Positions 33,305 to 44,079 are shown, numbered from the stretch's first letter. The stretch is DNA of 64,000 nucleotides from Riptortus pedestris (GCA_019009955.1 CM032233.1:95582001-95646000), one strand, 5' to 3'. The notes: generated from the letters alone by a model not told the origin. Numbers and translations: made by a program.

Positions 33305-33950
33305 ATTAGGATTTTATTTTATTGAGAATATTACAGCCTTCATTTAAATGCATTTGGTAATGTGCGATATGTACAATACAATAGTTCCTCCATCACTCTT
33401 GACAGTAGCCACACCCCTTCACCACAATGAGAGGAACAGCCTCTCTCTGCTTGGCAAAGAAGTCAAGAGCTAAGGAGGAATGGCACTTGAGAAGAAATTA
33501 GCCATTGCTGTCACTTCACTTTACACTTACAGGAGATCTCTGGGTCATTGTCTCTTGAGGCGCCGCGGAGGGGAATAAGGATGAGTGGTACTGGAATGGG
33601 CTAGGACTTCTGGATTATGATGATTGGATAGCCTGATGTGGATTTTTTTGAATCTTTAGTGAATTAGGTCCTTTACAAATTGGATATTAAGATCATTATG
33701 GAGGGTGTGGTTTGTAACATAATATGGAGCATCTACTATGGTGCGCAGGACTTTGGATTGGAACGTCTGGGTGCGTCTGATGTTCGAAGGTTTTGCTGTA
33801 CCCCACACTTCTATTCCGTATGTCCATATCGGTTTTACTAGTTGCTTGTATATTGTTGGTTTGTTTTCGGTAGACAAGTGAGATCTTCTATTTAGCAGTG
33901 GACGGGATCTAAGAGAGTCATACACGTTAGTCATCCCGAGTGGCAGTCAG
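33305..33950 (-). mobile_element. Jockey-like LINE 3' end (minus)
   Basis: Contains the reverse-transcriptase C-terminal fragment at 33656-33934 and a decayed 3' region ending near 33308, with AATAAAATAAAA on the minus strand as polyadenylation-like tail. Same family group as the LINE at 38701-39735 (Tyr-Gly-x-Glu-x-Trp-Gly motif shared). 5'-truncated. Confidence 0.8.
33656..33934 (-). pseudogene. LINE reverse transcriptase, C-terminal (thumb) fragment
   Basis: About 92 residues. The pattern Tyr-Lys-Gln-Leu-Val-Lys-Pro-Ile-Trp-Thr-Tyr-Gly-Ile-Glu-Val-Trp-Gly, then Gln-Ser-Lys-Val-Leu-Arg-x-Ile-Val-Asp-Ala-Pro and Asn-Asp-Leu-Asn-Ile, is characteristic of the region just after the palm in Jockey-clade elements. 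The catalytic FADD/YADD segment is missing. The apparent start is not the natural one. Downstream frames are broken. Confidence 0.85.
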
Positions 33951-33954
33951 AGGT

Positions 33955-34115
33955 ATATAATCTTTAGGCTCCCACCATAAGCACTGCGGCACTAGCGATC
34001 TCTATTAGCGAACTCGTGAACTAATGTTCTCCCTTGACGGGTATCAAACCTGCCCATATTTTTACTTTCAACATGATGACGGTAGTAGTTGATGTCTTAA
34101 ACCACACAGCCACCC
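33955..34115 (-). mobile_element. Second tRNA-derived SINE-like element
   Basis: Minus strand: GGTGGCTGTGTGGTTTAAG (box A-like) and GGTTTGATACCCGTC (box B-like, close to GGTTCGANNCC) spaced about 60 bp apart, followed by an unrelated tail. Different from the SINE at 15.7 kb. It abuts the LINE's 5' breakpoint on one side and a (TA)n tract on the other. No clear TSD. Confidence 0.55.
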
Positions 34116-34121
34116 TCACCC

Positions 34122-34180
<59 letters not shown>

Positions 34181-34265
34181 GTAAATTGCTACCCTCAAGG
34201 AGGATAAAAGGACAAACAGCAAAAGTATTATTTTCAGCATTTTAATTAATATTATTTATTTTCCG
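34116..34265 (+). mobile_element. (TA)n plus LINE 3'-UTR fragment
   Basis: (TA)n at 34124-34179 followed by 'CCCTCAAGGAGGATAAAAGG' and 'AGCAAAAGTATTATTTTCAG', matching the RNase H-type LINE 3' UTR. The same microsatellite-then-UTR order occurs at 31742-31860. Confidence 0.65.
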
Positions 34266-34699
34266 GCTAGGCTAATGTCAAACAAATTTTAAAATAACTG
34301 TGACTCATCATCCTATGAAGGGCCACCGTCTGCAACACGTCCTTTGGCGGAGGGCTTGTGGTCGTGCGGCACGCCTTGCAATCTTCATCGTATTAGAGGC
34401 CAAAGTTTACTAATGCTTTATTCAGGATGCCTATAAACTGCCCCAAGATAGGAGAGGGGACTAACGACATAGAGCTAAATTCGTTAGAGATGTTTACGCG
34501 TTTGATTTCATTTATTACTTTAATGCACATGAATATAAATAAAAAAAATGTATTGTCTATAACAAATTATTTCATTCTTTGGAGGTTCTTAAATGTCTCA
34601 TATTTTGTATTACGAACTAAATGTTTACTTATTTTCTTTTCTTTTAACATTTTCATAAATAATGGTATGCAGTACAAAAACAAATTTGTGATCACTATA
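34266..34699. other. Unassigned sequence
   Basis: Nothing recognised. Confidence 0.45.
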
Positions 34700-35015
34700 A
34701 ATATCGGCGAGGTCACAAATAAAACATTTCTTTCGGCGCAAACTTTATTCACATTGCCCTACATGCTTCGTGGCATTACTACCTCTTTAGGGTCCATCCA
34801 GTTCTGAAGTGATCGTTCCCTCTTACATTCAGTGAGACAGTCCCTTCCTCACTGTGGAAGTCGTTGATACTGAGATTTCCGAAGCTTCGGGAACCTGAGT
34901 GTCTCAACGACCTCCCAATGAGAAAGGGGCTGTCTCAACCAATGAAATAGGGAAATTTGATTTATTGGTGACCCTTGCCGTTATACTATGAAAATCATAT
35001 AAGAATTATCGGTCC
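34700..35015 (-). mobile_element. Palindromic element E (copy 3)
   Basis: The inner palindrome 34827-34945 is centred on CCGAAGCTTCGG (34879-34890) with about 57-bp arms (GAGACAGTCCCTTCC / GGGGCTGTCTC). Outer pieces 34700-34795 and 34950-35015 match element E arms ('GCCCTACATGCTTCGTGGC', 'GGTGACCCTTGCCGTTATAC'). A degraded hammerhead-like core (CUAAAGA, GAAG) sits on the minus strand at 34795-34756. Confidence 0.7.
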
Positions 35016-35952
35016 AGGATTTAACGATAGACATTGATGTCAAACATGTTTTCAATAACATATTTATTTTCATTATTTTTGGGTACACGTGCCATTTATT
35101 TAGCCTAATAAGGTGGTTTCTTCCTTGTTAGGAGAGAAGGGAAAAAGTTGAAACTAGCACATTAGGAAGGACAGAAAGAACTTGCAAGCCAATCTTTTCT
35201 TGAGATTATACTGAGCCTCTCCAGCTCATACCTAGGCCCTCGCTTTCTCGGGTTCCTTTAATATTCGGCTAATTATAAGCAAGGGCAAATTATCAGCAAA
35301 ATGGATTCCTCTAAGCTTATAGGGCCCGGGATCTGAGACAATAAGATAAGCCGATATCGGCCAAACCAAGCAATTTATCTTGTATTTTTAATCAAGGGGC
35401 TGAGCTGAAAGTGTCGTTAGTATTATCCTAAAGGTAAAGGGTGTGTAGGGCTGGTTTAATTTGCATTGAGTCTTTAATAACATCCCTTAGCTTGGGATAT
35501 TAAAAACTCCCAGCCTGGGGCCACCCTTTCCTCCAACCCCTTCCCTCCTACAACGGCAACCCTATTATCTTTAGTCCTCGAACACACCTAATCTATAGCC
35601 TCATTTACATAGAAGAAACATTTTCAATAATGCTGCTTCGCATGCGAACCCCTTCCTAAGAACCCCCGATGGTATTTAGAATAAAATCGCGTGTTTTCTT
35701 CAGCAATTCAACTATTCCCCCTATAGGTTTACATAGGTGGATTACTGGGCCCCCACAACACCTGGTCCCCATTCAAAATATGAATTCAGTTTATTCTTTT
35801 TATTCCTAAAACCAAACGATTGCTATTAAAAATAAAATAAAGAAAAATTATACTTTTAGAATTTAAAAAAGGGGACGTTCTTAATCTGGGTCCGTTGCTT
35901 TCGAAAAAGACCCTTATAGCCGCGCCAGTGTCTTCGTAAGTATGTCTTACTT
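35016..35952. other. Unassigned sequence
   Basis: No gene is supported. Confidence 0.5.
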
Positions 35953-36095
35953 CTAACACATTTCCCTCAAGAGAAACCATCTATTGAGGTTGTACTCATG
36001 ACGCGATTTTTGAAAACCTTCTTCAAAAGTCCGTCGATCCTACCAGGGGATGACGAATATGAGATCCGTTCAACATTTTATATTTATATATATGC
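35953..36095 (-). mobile_element. Family A right-end fragment (A10)
   Basis: 'TTTCCCTCAAGAGAAACCAT', 'CTATTGAGGTTGTACTCATG' and 'CGATCCTACC' in minus orientation, ending in a short TA-rich core. Confidence 0.7.
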
Positions 36096-36239
36096 GAAAA
36101 GTACATAACTGAAAAAGTACACAGAGTAAATCACGTATTTAAGAAGTACGAAGTAGATGAAATGAACCGCCCGAAGATTTAACTCGTGCTGCTATAAAGC
36201 ACTTGTGATCTCATCTCACCACATATTCTCTACTTCTAT

Positions 36240-36900
36240 GTAAAACACCGGTAAGTAGAAATGGCGGGGAGGGGGGGGGGGGTCGAGAAGGCTAAAAAGA
36301 AATAACGTATAAATAACGCTTAATATTTGAGTTACGAAAAAAAATGTATAGTGCAATTGTAGAGCGTCGATAGTTTTAGAAGATTATTTTCGTAACATTT
36401 TTTGATTCGATTCATAATAGTACCGTTGGCGCTAGGAATGTTCTCGGGGGAGCTACGTCAGCCTGGGGCCTTTTCTTTCATCTCCCGCCTGTCTATAAAA
36501 GCGGCCCGCACACCCGACATAGTTTGTTCACTGTTCTCTTTTAGTGAATACAAGTGTGTTCAGTGCAGCTTTAGTAAACAGTGATTTTAGTTTAGGTACA
36601 GTGTTTTTTGTGAACATCATTGGAGTGCCGTGTTTATGTGAAGAACAGTACAGTGCCACGTTCTTTGTGAAGATCAGTGCATATAAGAATTTATACGACG
36701 ATTGTACAGCGGCCATAGTTTTAGAAGAATTTTTTCGTAACATTTTTTGATAAGACTTATAATATCTGAGATTTTGAATTTTGCGATTCCCTTCAACTAC
36801 ACCCCCACTATTCACGTTCCAATTTCAGCCATTAACAAATATGACCTAAACAGTTGAAAGATAAGATTAAATATTGAGTGATGTAAGATACATGTATCTA
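36240..36900 (+). repeat. Diverged family A-type module with internal 344-bp duplication
   Basis: The block ATAGTTTTAGAAGA…TTTTCGTAACATTTTTTGAT at 36368-36411 recurs at 36714-36757. The G run (36268-36281) and 'TTCCAATTTCAGCCATTAAC' (36818) are family landmarks. The sequence between the direct repeats is foreign to the family (see 36421-36711). Confidence 0.6.
36421..36711 (+). promoter_or_regulatory. Promoter-like insert with TATA box
   Basis: GC-richer insert between 44-bp direct repeats. CTATAAAAGCGGCCCG at 36493-36508 is a strong TATA box. About 30 bp downstream is a Cys/Val-rich frame repeating the phrases 'CAGTG…TTTAGT', 'GTACAGTG' and 'TGAACATCA/TGAAGATCA'. This resembles the start of an LTR/retrotransposon transcript or a small gene's 5' end. 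The 68-codon frame from 36544 resembles no known protein. Confidence 0.35.
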
Positions 36901-37067
36901 TGCTTCGAGTCAGAACCGGAAAATCTTAATTGTTGACGTCATCACACAACGTATGTACACTTATTTCGTATAATAAAGGTCTCTTGAAAAAACATTGGCT
37001 ATTTAAGCTTATAATAAAGTGCTACATGATATAATAGTCTATTGTTAATCCAAATATCTCGTTGTAC
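36901..37067 (+). repeat. Family A-type flank shared by both element C copies
   Basis: 'AATAAAGGTCTCTTGAAAAA' and 'TGCTACATGATATAATAG' match 25560-25677. Contains a perfect TGACGTCA palindrome at 36934-36941. Confidence 0.65.
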
Positions 37068-37553
37068 CCAGGAGGCCTGTTTCCTCTACAATGCGTTTTA
37101 TTTTTGGCAGAGTGCACTTTCAGAGCAACTGCTCCATATTCAGTGTCTATTGGCATAAACAAAAACCTATGGGAACCATGTAACCAACACTATTTAAATT
37201 AACAATCTTAACTTAAAAAGGGAAAAGAAAACATCATTAAAATACAAGGTAGCAGTCACAGAATATCACAGAATAACGGACGAAGTCAATACTTAAAAGC
37301 ATACATAGCTAGTCAACATTTAAAAAAATAAATAACCGCATTTAAACAACTGTAACAAATTTGAAAGAAAACTGCTTAAAAGAAATATCGTACTAACTTA
37401 ATAAGAGAACTTTGGAAAACATAAACTGATTACATGAACACTAAAACAAACAATAATATCTATGACTAAATTTTTAAAAACAGGCTAAAACCGTTTACCA
37501 GAAAAAGACAAAACCAAAGAATCGATACGTATCGTAGAGGAAAACAGGCCTAC
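37068..37553 (-). mobile_element. Element C with terminal inverted repeats (copy 2)
   Basis: Left GGAGGCCTGTTTCCTCTACA, right (reversed) GTAGGCCTGTTTTCCTCTAC; inverted repeats of about 25 bp. The right end also has ATCGATACGTATCG, a palindrome. The minus strand 37147-37110 holds CUGAAUA-U-GGAGC-AGUU-GCUCU-GAAA-GUGCAC-UC, a hammerhead-like core with one substitution in the heptamer. About 486 bp, no protein coding. The first copy (25678-26095) lacks the right terminus. Confidence 0.7.
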
Positions 37554-37629
37554 TGTGAACATCCAGATTAATTCATTCCTCTCTCTCCCAGCTTCCCTAG
37601 ACCCTAGAGAAAATACCTACATTCAACAT

Positions 37630-37990
37630 TTATTGCTAGTTAAATTTGCAATAAAATTTATTCTATACAATTCTTCGATCCGACTTATAATAACGGAGAT
37701 ATCTCACATTTTCAAGATTCCCCCCTCTAAACCCACCCCCCTAAATCCAATTTCAGCCGTTAACGAACTTGATTTTTAGTTTCAGATGAAATGCATAAAT
37801 ATCGAAGTTTGGTAACGTTACGTCAAAGATTGCGGTAACAAGCAAGTATATATAGATACATAATTTTGAAAATATCTCATTATCGTCCCTTCCTAGATAA
37901 CAGCAATGGACAACGGAGAAGATTTTTCGAAAAACACGTCATGAGTTCTACCTCAATAGCTGATTTCTCTGAAAGGAAATCTACAAAAAT
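37630..37990 (+). mobile_element. Family A fragment (A11)
   Basis: From 'TTTGCAATAAAATTTATTC' through the C-rich block and a nearly absent microsatellite (TATATAGATA) to CTGATTTCTCTGAAAGGAAA near 37980. With 36901-37067 it makes one family A copy into which element C inserted. Confidence 0.7.
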
Positions 37991-38640
37991 TTAAATTTAA
38001 CCTGTATGTTATTGCTGTAAAATTTAACGGTTAGCAATATGTTTTGTAATAAAGATCTTGAGAAAAATTAAAAACTGTCACATTAAAACTACAGATTATA
38101 ACAGTTAAATAGGACTTAAAGAAGGACATAAAGATTGATTTAGTGAAGGTGCAAATTGCAAAAGCGTTAACATCTTTCATATTGGAAGATTTTACGACTA
38201 ATAAAATTAAATTAATTCCCGCACTGCATGTTCCTAACACTTACACGGACCTCAAATATTAACCTATTAATCAAAAATGGATGGGAAATAGGAGGTGTGG
38301 ATAAATGAGAATAAGTAAATGGTTGGACCGGAGTTGTTTGTTGAGAAGGGGCTATTCTGGAGGGCCAACCGATCTATTGCCCTATCAGCTATGCTATAAA
38401 TGTTAGAATAGTTACATCAGCCACTACCTACAGTACACTCTCCGATCTACAACTAATTCATTCTCTTTACACTTTACAAAAACCACGTCCTTCACAATCA
38501 TTTTCCTCTCAGCTCCTTTCAAAAGTCTCCATCCAATCTCCTCAAGAATTCAAAACCTTATGTCCAATCGGGGAGGCATTAAATAGCTGTAGCTTAACCT
38601 GTTTTAAAATGAAATTAATATTTGATATCTACAAGGGGAG
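37991..38640. other. Unassigned sequence
   Basis: No gene is recognised. Confidence 0.45.
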
Positions 38641-38700
38641 TAGATAATGTTTAAATACAGAGTTATCACTAAAATGTATATTAATATTAATATACGAATA

Positions 38701-39735
38701 CCTCATCCTTAAATCATATCTTTCCGACAGATATTTTCAAGTTTCATTTAGTTCCTCAGTCTCATCCTTATTCTCCCAGTTGGCAGGTGTCCCACAGGGG
38801 GGAATCCTAAGTCCTTTTTTATTCCTTACCTATACTGCCGACATCCCATCACTTCCCGAAACTTCACTTCTCACGTATGCAGATGATACTTCAATCTTGA
38901 CTTCCAACTCTGACCCAATTTGGCATCCGCATCTTTACAAGAACACCTAGCTCTTCTAGAATCCTGGCTGACTCAATGGAGGATCAAGGTCAACAGGAGC
39001 AAATCAAGCCATGTAACATTCACCCTCCGACGTTCCAACTGCCCTCCAGTTACTCTCAATAGCACACTAATTCCTCAAAAATCACAAAGTAGGTATCTAG
39101 TACTCACATTAGACAAGCGACTAACATGGAAACCCAACATCACATTAAAAAGACAAGAAGTGAATCAACAGTACAGACTTCTACTAAGACTTCTTGACAA
39201 CAGATCTAAACTATCACTACACAACAAACGATTGATTTATACGACAGTACTCAGACCAACATGGACATACGGACTTGAACTTTGGGGTTCCACCAAACCT
39301 TCAAATTCCTACAAAATCCAAACCCTCCAATCCAGAATGCTCCGCAAAATTACAGATTCCCCATTTTACGTATCCAATTTAACTCTCCATAACGACCTCA
39401 ACATTCCTTTTGTCCATCCCTCGCCAAATCCCGATAACAGAAATTCCTCTCTTTTCTTCCAGCATGCCCTTATGCTTTAGTCGAATCACTTTCATCTACC
39501 CATATTCCAGAAAATTGAAGACGACGTCTGAAGCGTAAGTGGCCAAGAGATCTTCTCGTGTAGTGTACAGTTTAACTCCATAATACAAGCCAATGCTCCC
39601 TCCATTGTGGGTATTGTCAATGGACAACTTCCCACCTCAAGACAATAATCAAGCCATTCTTATTATCATCTCAATTGCTTGTAACATTTAATATGTTGTT
39701 GCAAATAAAAGAATAAATATTAAAAAAAATGTTTA
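38701..39735 (+). mobile_element. Jockey-like LINE, 5'-truncated, inserted in the foldback arm
   Basis: Starts within the RT fingers/palm and ends in AAATAAAAGAATAAATATT and an A run near 39730. The insertion point is fixed by the intact right arm, where the sequence continues uninterrupted through the equivalent site (about 40880). The LINE is therefore younger than the palindrome. Confidence 0.85.
38710..39480 (+). pseudogene. LINE reverse transcriptase (palm to C-terminus), frameshifted
   Basis: Ala-Gly-Val-Pro-Gln-Gly-Gly-Ile-Leu-Ser-Pro (38784 onward) and Leu-Thr-Tyr-Ala-Asp-Asp-Thr (38872 onward) are the conserved palm motifs, including the catalytic Asp pair. A frameshift near 38915-38925 moves reading into the 186-codon frame that ends at 39480. 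That frame has Leu-Arg-Pro-Thr-Trp-Thr-Tyr-Gly-Leu-Glu-Leu-Trp-Gly and His-Asn-Asp-Leu-Asn-Ile, as in the fragment at 33656. Fingers, endonuclease and ORF1 are missing. Confidence 0.88.
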
Positions 39736-40931
39736 AGGGACCTCATATTTGTCAAGGAATGTTTAAAACCCGTCTCATAAGGCAATCTAACAAGGGGGTC
39801 TTCCCCCCACCGAATTAAATGAAATTTATTTTTAGTGTTTAATGCCTAATGAAAAACCAATTCTCTTAAAGTGAGAGAACGCACTTGTCACGTGTTCTTC
39901 TAAAAAAAATGTTAAATTTTGCCTGAATGTCTTGAGTTGATAGTGCTTTCTTTTTTACCGGAAATCTCAAGATTGAATCTTGTGGGACTTTTTTTCTGGA
40001 TTTTTTTTTTTATTTTATGCTTATAGGGCGTTTATTTAATGTTAATAAATAACTAAAAAGTTTTCTAATATTGACATATAGTTTTTAGCGTGTTCCATAT
40101 ATTTAAAGAAATTTCCAATGCTTTCTGTCAAAAATGTTATTGGTACAAGGAAATATTTAATATTATACTAGAAATATATTATTAACTGAATACATAAGTA
40201 TACCACAATTATCAATAATAAAGCAGTTATATTAAATTTTTGTCTTGGTGATAGAAATATACGTCAGTGATCCAGGGCCAAGCACAATGAAAACATTGTT
40301 CTCACGTATAAAACTGTTAAAGAATATTTTTATGTCTAGAGCTAGAAAATTTTAAGTATCTTTAATAATTGTAAAATAAAATAATAACAAATAAACGGGT
40401 AAAGTTAAATAAAATCGTTAAAAATATGATTATAATATATTTCTTGTATAATATTAAATATTTCCTTACACCAATTGCATTTTTAACAGAAAACATTGGA
40501 ACTTTCTTTAAATTTATTAAACATGCTAAAAATTAAATGGCAATAATTGAAAAAAAAACTTTTTATTTATTTATTAATATTTAATAAACGCCCTATAAGC
40601 AAAAAATAGGAAAAAATCCAGAAAAAATAGTCATTCCCGGCGAGATTCGATCTTGAGATTTCCGGTTACAAAAGGAAGCACTATCAACTCAAGACGTTCA
40701 GGCAAACTTTTACACTTTCTTTAGGCGAACGCGTGAGAAGTGCGTTCTCTCGCTTAAACAGAATCGGTTTTTCATTAGGTACTAAACACTAAAAAAGTTT
40801 CGTTCAAATCGGTAAGGGATGGCCGTGCACTCCACGGGTTTTCAAACATTCCATGACAAATATGAGGTCCTCTAAATTATTCGTGTATTAATATACATTT
40901 TTGCGATAACTCTATATTTAAACATTATCTA

Positions 40932-41285
40932 TGAAACTAAATCCCAGGAACTGAATAAGAGGAATCTCACAAGAGTTACTGAAGATTTAAGAAATGAGGA
41001 CAACGCAAAATGGGGTCTATTACTACACGAAGGTTCCGAAAAACTTCATGACATCATTTCCTGACTACCACCACTAGACATGCTAAATAAGAGTGCCATA
41101 TAAGGGTAGATTAAATATTAAGTGTTTATAACAGAGGACCTTAACAAATAAGTGAGAAACTCAGAGCTCAGGACCTCATTTCCATGTTGTTTCTTCTGTA
41201 TTTCGACTTCATTTCGATAAATGTATCAAGAATGTATGTAGAAAATCTGCATAGTTTACCTAACACATGCTTGACAGATTTCTTT
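40932..41285. other. Unassigned sequence
   Basis: Nothing recognised. Confidence 0.45.
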
Positions 41286-41741
41286 TCTAGCGGATATCCC
41301 TTTAGAGAAATTGAGGAGTACTCTCAACGCGATATTTCAAAATTTTCATAAATAACCACAGCTTCTTGTAAATCGATGATAGAAGTGAGTTTTATTCAAA
41401 TTTTTATGCAAATAAATATGTATATAATATATACACATATAGAGAGGTGTGTAAATGTTTCATGAAAACCATATTTGTTATTTAAACTGGAAATAATATT
41501 TTTTATGTTACAACTGCTTTTGTTTAATAATAGATACATACGTTGGAGTGGAGGTTTACTGTAGGCTGAGAAATAAAAAATTGCGAATATCTCAGTTTAT
41601 ATTCGAAATAATGAAACAATGTATAGAACATAAATTATAGAAAATTAAATTTTGGAGCAGATTTTTTTCTGTACAGCTATGTACAAGCTGATTTAGAATA
41701 ACAAGAATATTTCGAATTTTCAATTTCACCCTATATATATA

Positions 41742-43247
41742 AACACCTGGGCAAAATTAGCGCATGACTTCATTTTTTAAATTATGTGATAGATAAACAA
41801 AATCCTCCCATAATTGGCAGAAATTTATAATAAACACCATTTTATGGTGACATGGACAAAATTAGAATGTCAAATTAAGAAAAATTGGTAGGAAAAGCAA
41901 AATCAAGAAAATGTTAAAAGCAATTTTAATGAATCGAATTCAGAAAGGTGAAATTAGTTTTTTAAAAATGCTTACCTATAGTGTCAGTATCTTGTAACAC
42001 AACCTCTTGCTTTTCTAACAGCATCCAGTCGTCTTAGCGTCGGTCGAGGGTGGTTACAAGTTCAGTAACTGTTGTTGGGGGATGATTTTGAGCTCTAATA
42101 CGACTCTTAATGTGCTTACATACGTGGACTATCGGATTAAGATCCAGACAACTTGCAGGTTGAACATTAACTCCTACTTTGTGGAAGTAATCAGTCACGA
42201 CAGCAGGAGTATGCATTATCTTCAAGATAAAGAAAATTTCCTCTCAAAAATGGTGCAAACGGCATTGCGTATTGCTCCAGGATATCCGTCACATCCCTTT
42301 CCGGAGTAGGTGAACCCTGTGTATTATGTGTGTCTCTGTGCAGGTTTCTGCACACTGATCCCAAATCACACCATTACAGAACCTCCTCCAAACGCTATTC
42401 TAGAAGAACTGGTAAAGGCAGCAAAGCACTCTTGCCTGGGCATCTTAGCACTCTCATCCGACCATCTGGACAAGGCAATGCAATCCTCGACTCATCACTG
42501 AACAATACCGCTCCCCAATCAGTGATTGTCCAATTTGGATATTGTTGTGAAAACTGAAGTCTGGCTACTTGATGCTGTCTGGCAAGCAATGGACCCGTGG
42601 AAGGGCGTCTGGAGGTCCCATTCGCTTCACTAAGGCGTCTCCTTATTGTTTCTCTTGAAATCATCATGTTTCATTACGAATTTAAAGACTTACTTGGAAT
42701 CTCCGTCTTAAGGCCATGAAAGATATGAAACGGCCACCTCTACCTGAAGTAACCCTTGGCCGACTATGCCCAAGTCTTCTATAGTTGCTGCCAGTCTCCC
42801 TGAATCACTGGAGTATTTGACTAACCGACGATCGGTTTAGTGGTTTAGTCCCAAGAATAAGGCCTATGGCAAATATTTTTTTGGGATAAGCCTTCGTTCA
42901 ACAGTACCAATGCTCTAATTGCAATTTCTTCAGAGTTATCCATGTTAACATTTCAGAAAACATAATATAACGCGGAAAAGATGATGTAAAATGAAGAATT
43001 ATCTTTTTGATTGTAAGTTGCAACCTCGAAAGACTCAGCCCGACTAAATACTGAGTAATACTATTGAGGTAACTTCTTCTTACTATTACAGAGATGAAAA
43101 TGGAGGATTAAATAGAGATAATAACTAACACAAGTGACAGCAGTAACAAATAACATTGCTGATAGAGTGATTTCATTGCATTCTAATGAACAAGTAAACA
43201 AAAAAATATGAAATACTAAGTGGCGCGCTAATTTTGTCTAGGGATTT
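41742..43247 (-). mobile_element. Tc1-like DNA transposon
   Basis: 1,506 bp flanked by TA/TATATA. Terminal repeats: left AACACCTGGGCAAAATTAGC, right (reversed) AATCCCTAGACAAAATTAGC. The 'ACAAAATTAGCGC' core is a common Tc1 terminal motif. A transposase pseudogene is on the minus strand. Confidence 0.92.
42010..42943 (-). pseudogene. Tc1 (DD34E-type) transposase, degenerate
   Basis: ATG at 42943-42941, Met-Asp-Asn-Ser-Glu-Glu; helix-turn-helix remnants across frames (Arg-Glu-Thr-Gly-Ser-Asn-Tyr-Arg-Arg). 42667-42395 holds Ser-Arg-Glu-Thr-Ile-Arg-Arg-Arg-Leu, Trp-x5-Trp-x4-Leu-Phe-Ser-Asp-Glu-Ser (first catalytic Asp) and Cys-Pro-Asp-Gly-Arg. Further down is Glu-Asp-Asn-Ala (second Asp) and, at 42225-42034, Asp-Leu-Asn-Pro-Ile-Val-His-Val. 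The last position normally carries the catalytic Glu (Pro-Ile-Glu-His-Val), here changed to Val. Several frameshifts; inactive. Confidence 0.9.
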
Positions 43248-43499
43248 ATATATATTTGAATAGACCTAATTTGCGTCATTTCTTTGGTAGGACCGATGTA
43301 CATTTGATTTTTTTTTTTTTTTCGAAAATTGCATCGTAGATACAGCCTCAATAGAAAATCTGCTGAAAATAGTAATAAATAACAAAACCTTTATTCTTCA
43401 AATAATATTAAGCTTTATGCAGGAGCTTTTATAATAAAATAAGTTGGCTAAGAAAAATCCAAAAGGGAGTGAATGACAGCTGGCCTCTGACAGAATGAC

Positions 43500-44075
43500 A
43501 ATTCTTTTCTACATACAGCATTAATAAGTGTCTACTAACATAATGAATTTGTAAAATTAAATTACAGATTGCTATTTACAGTTCTCAAGTGCTCGCTCCC
43601 TCTTACATTCTTAACATCTTCGTTATATCTTAAAATAATTGTTTTTAAATTATGACGCGAAATAATCGAGTTCAATGTTGACGTGAAAATAATCTATCTG
43701 CAATTAGCTGACTTAATCTGCTTCGGGAATCTCAGTATCAACGACCTTCCCAGTGAGGAAGGTACTGTCGCAACGAATGTAAGAGGGAACAAGCAGTTCA
43801 GAACTGCAAGTAGCAATCTGTAATTAAATTTAATAAATATATTGTGTTAGTAGACACTTATTAATGGAGTATGTAGCAAATAATCATCGCTGCTTTTTTT
43901 TTTAAATGAATGTTATTATTTTCGAAAAAGGGATGGTCCCTGAAGAGGTGGTAGTTAAGCCACGAAACATGTAGGGCAAAAAGAATAACGTTGGCCAGGA
44001 ATTAAATGTGTTTTGTTGGTGAGCCTTGCAATTAATCCATGAAGAATATATAAGAATATTGGGTCCAGAATAAGT
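43500..44075 (+). mobile_element. Palindromic element E (copy 2, most complete)
   Basis: The inner palindrome has arms 43507-43620 and 43757-43875: 'TAATAAGTGTCTACTAAC' and 'GATTGCTATTTACAGTTCTC', reversed on the right. The outer segment 43916-44075 contains the hammerhead-like motif and matches 17378-17495 ('TGAAGAGGTGGTAG', 'CCACGAAACATGTAGGGC'). Confidence 0.75.
43935..43977 (+). ncRNA. Hammerhead-like motif (second good copy)
   Basis: GGUCC-CUGAAGA-G-GUGG-UAGUUAAG-CCAC-GAAA-CAUG-UA-GGGC. Stem I is GUCC/GGGC with one G-U, and stem II is GUGG/CCAC. Same extra base as the copy at 17386. Core bases are unchanged between two copies whose flanks have diverged, which hints at constraint or a recent common source. 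Confidence 0.42.
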
Positions 44076-44079
44076 ATAT

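Larger units (their letters stand above)
38641..40931. mobile_element. Large foldback element with tRNA-like arms, split by a LINE
   Basis: Outer ends TAGATAATGTTTAAATAC (38641) and, reversed, TAGATAATGTTTAAATAT (40931). The left arm is 38641-38700 plus 39736-40190; the right arm is 40425-40931. Each is about 510 bp, joined by a spacer of about 235 bp. Shared phrases include 'CTTATAGGGCGTTTATT', 'GTCTTGAGTTGATAGTGCTT' and 'AAGGAAATATTTAATATTAT'. TA dinucleotides occupy both ends. Each arm has a tRNA-like stretch (39928-39988 plus; 40640-40715 minus) with box A- and box B-like blocks. Confidence 0.82.
41286..43370 (+). mobile_element. Family A-type copy interrupted by a Tc1 element (A12)
   Basis: 41286-41400 is a diverged end fragment in minus orientation ('CGGATATCCCTTTAGAGAAA'). 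41400-41741 is the module ('GGAGGTTTACTGTAGGCTGA', hairpin arms 41577-41720). 43248-43370 is the right block ('GGTAGGACCGATGTACATTT', ending AAAATCTGCTGAAAA). The Tc1 sits exactly in the (TA)n core. Confidence 0.72.

Noticed and set aside
36544..36750. 68-codon frame downstream of the TATA box as a small gene
   Set aside because: No recognisable domain, and the frame runs into the direct repeat of the surrounding element.
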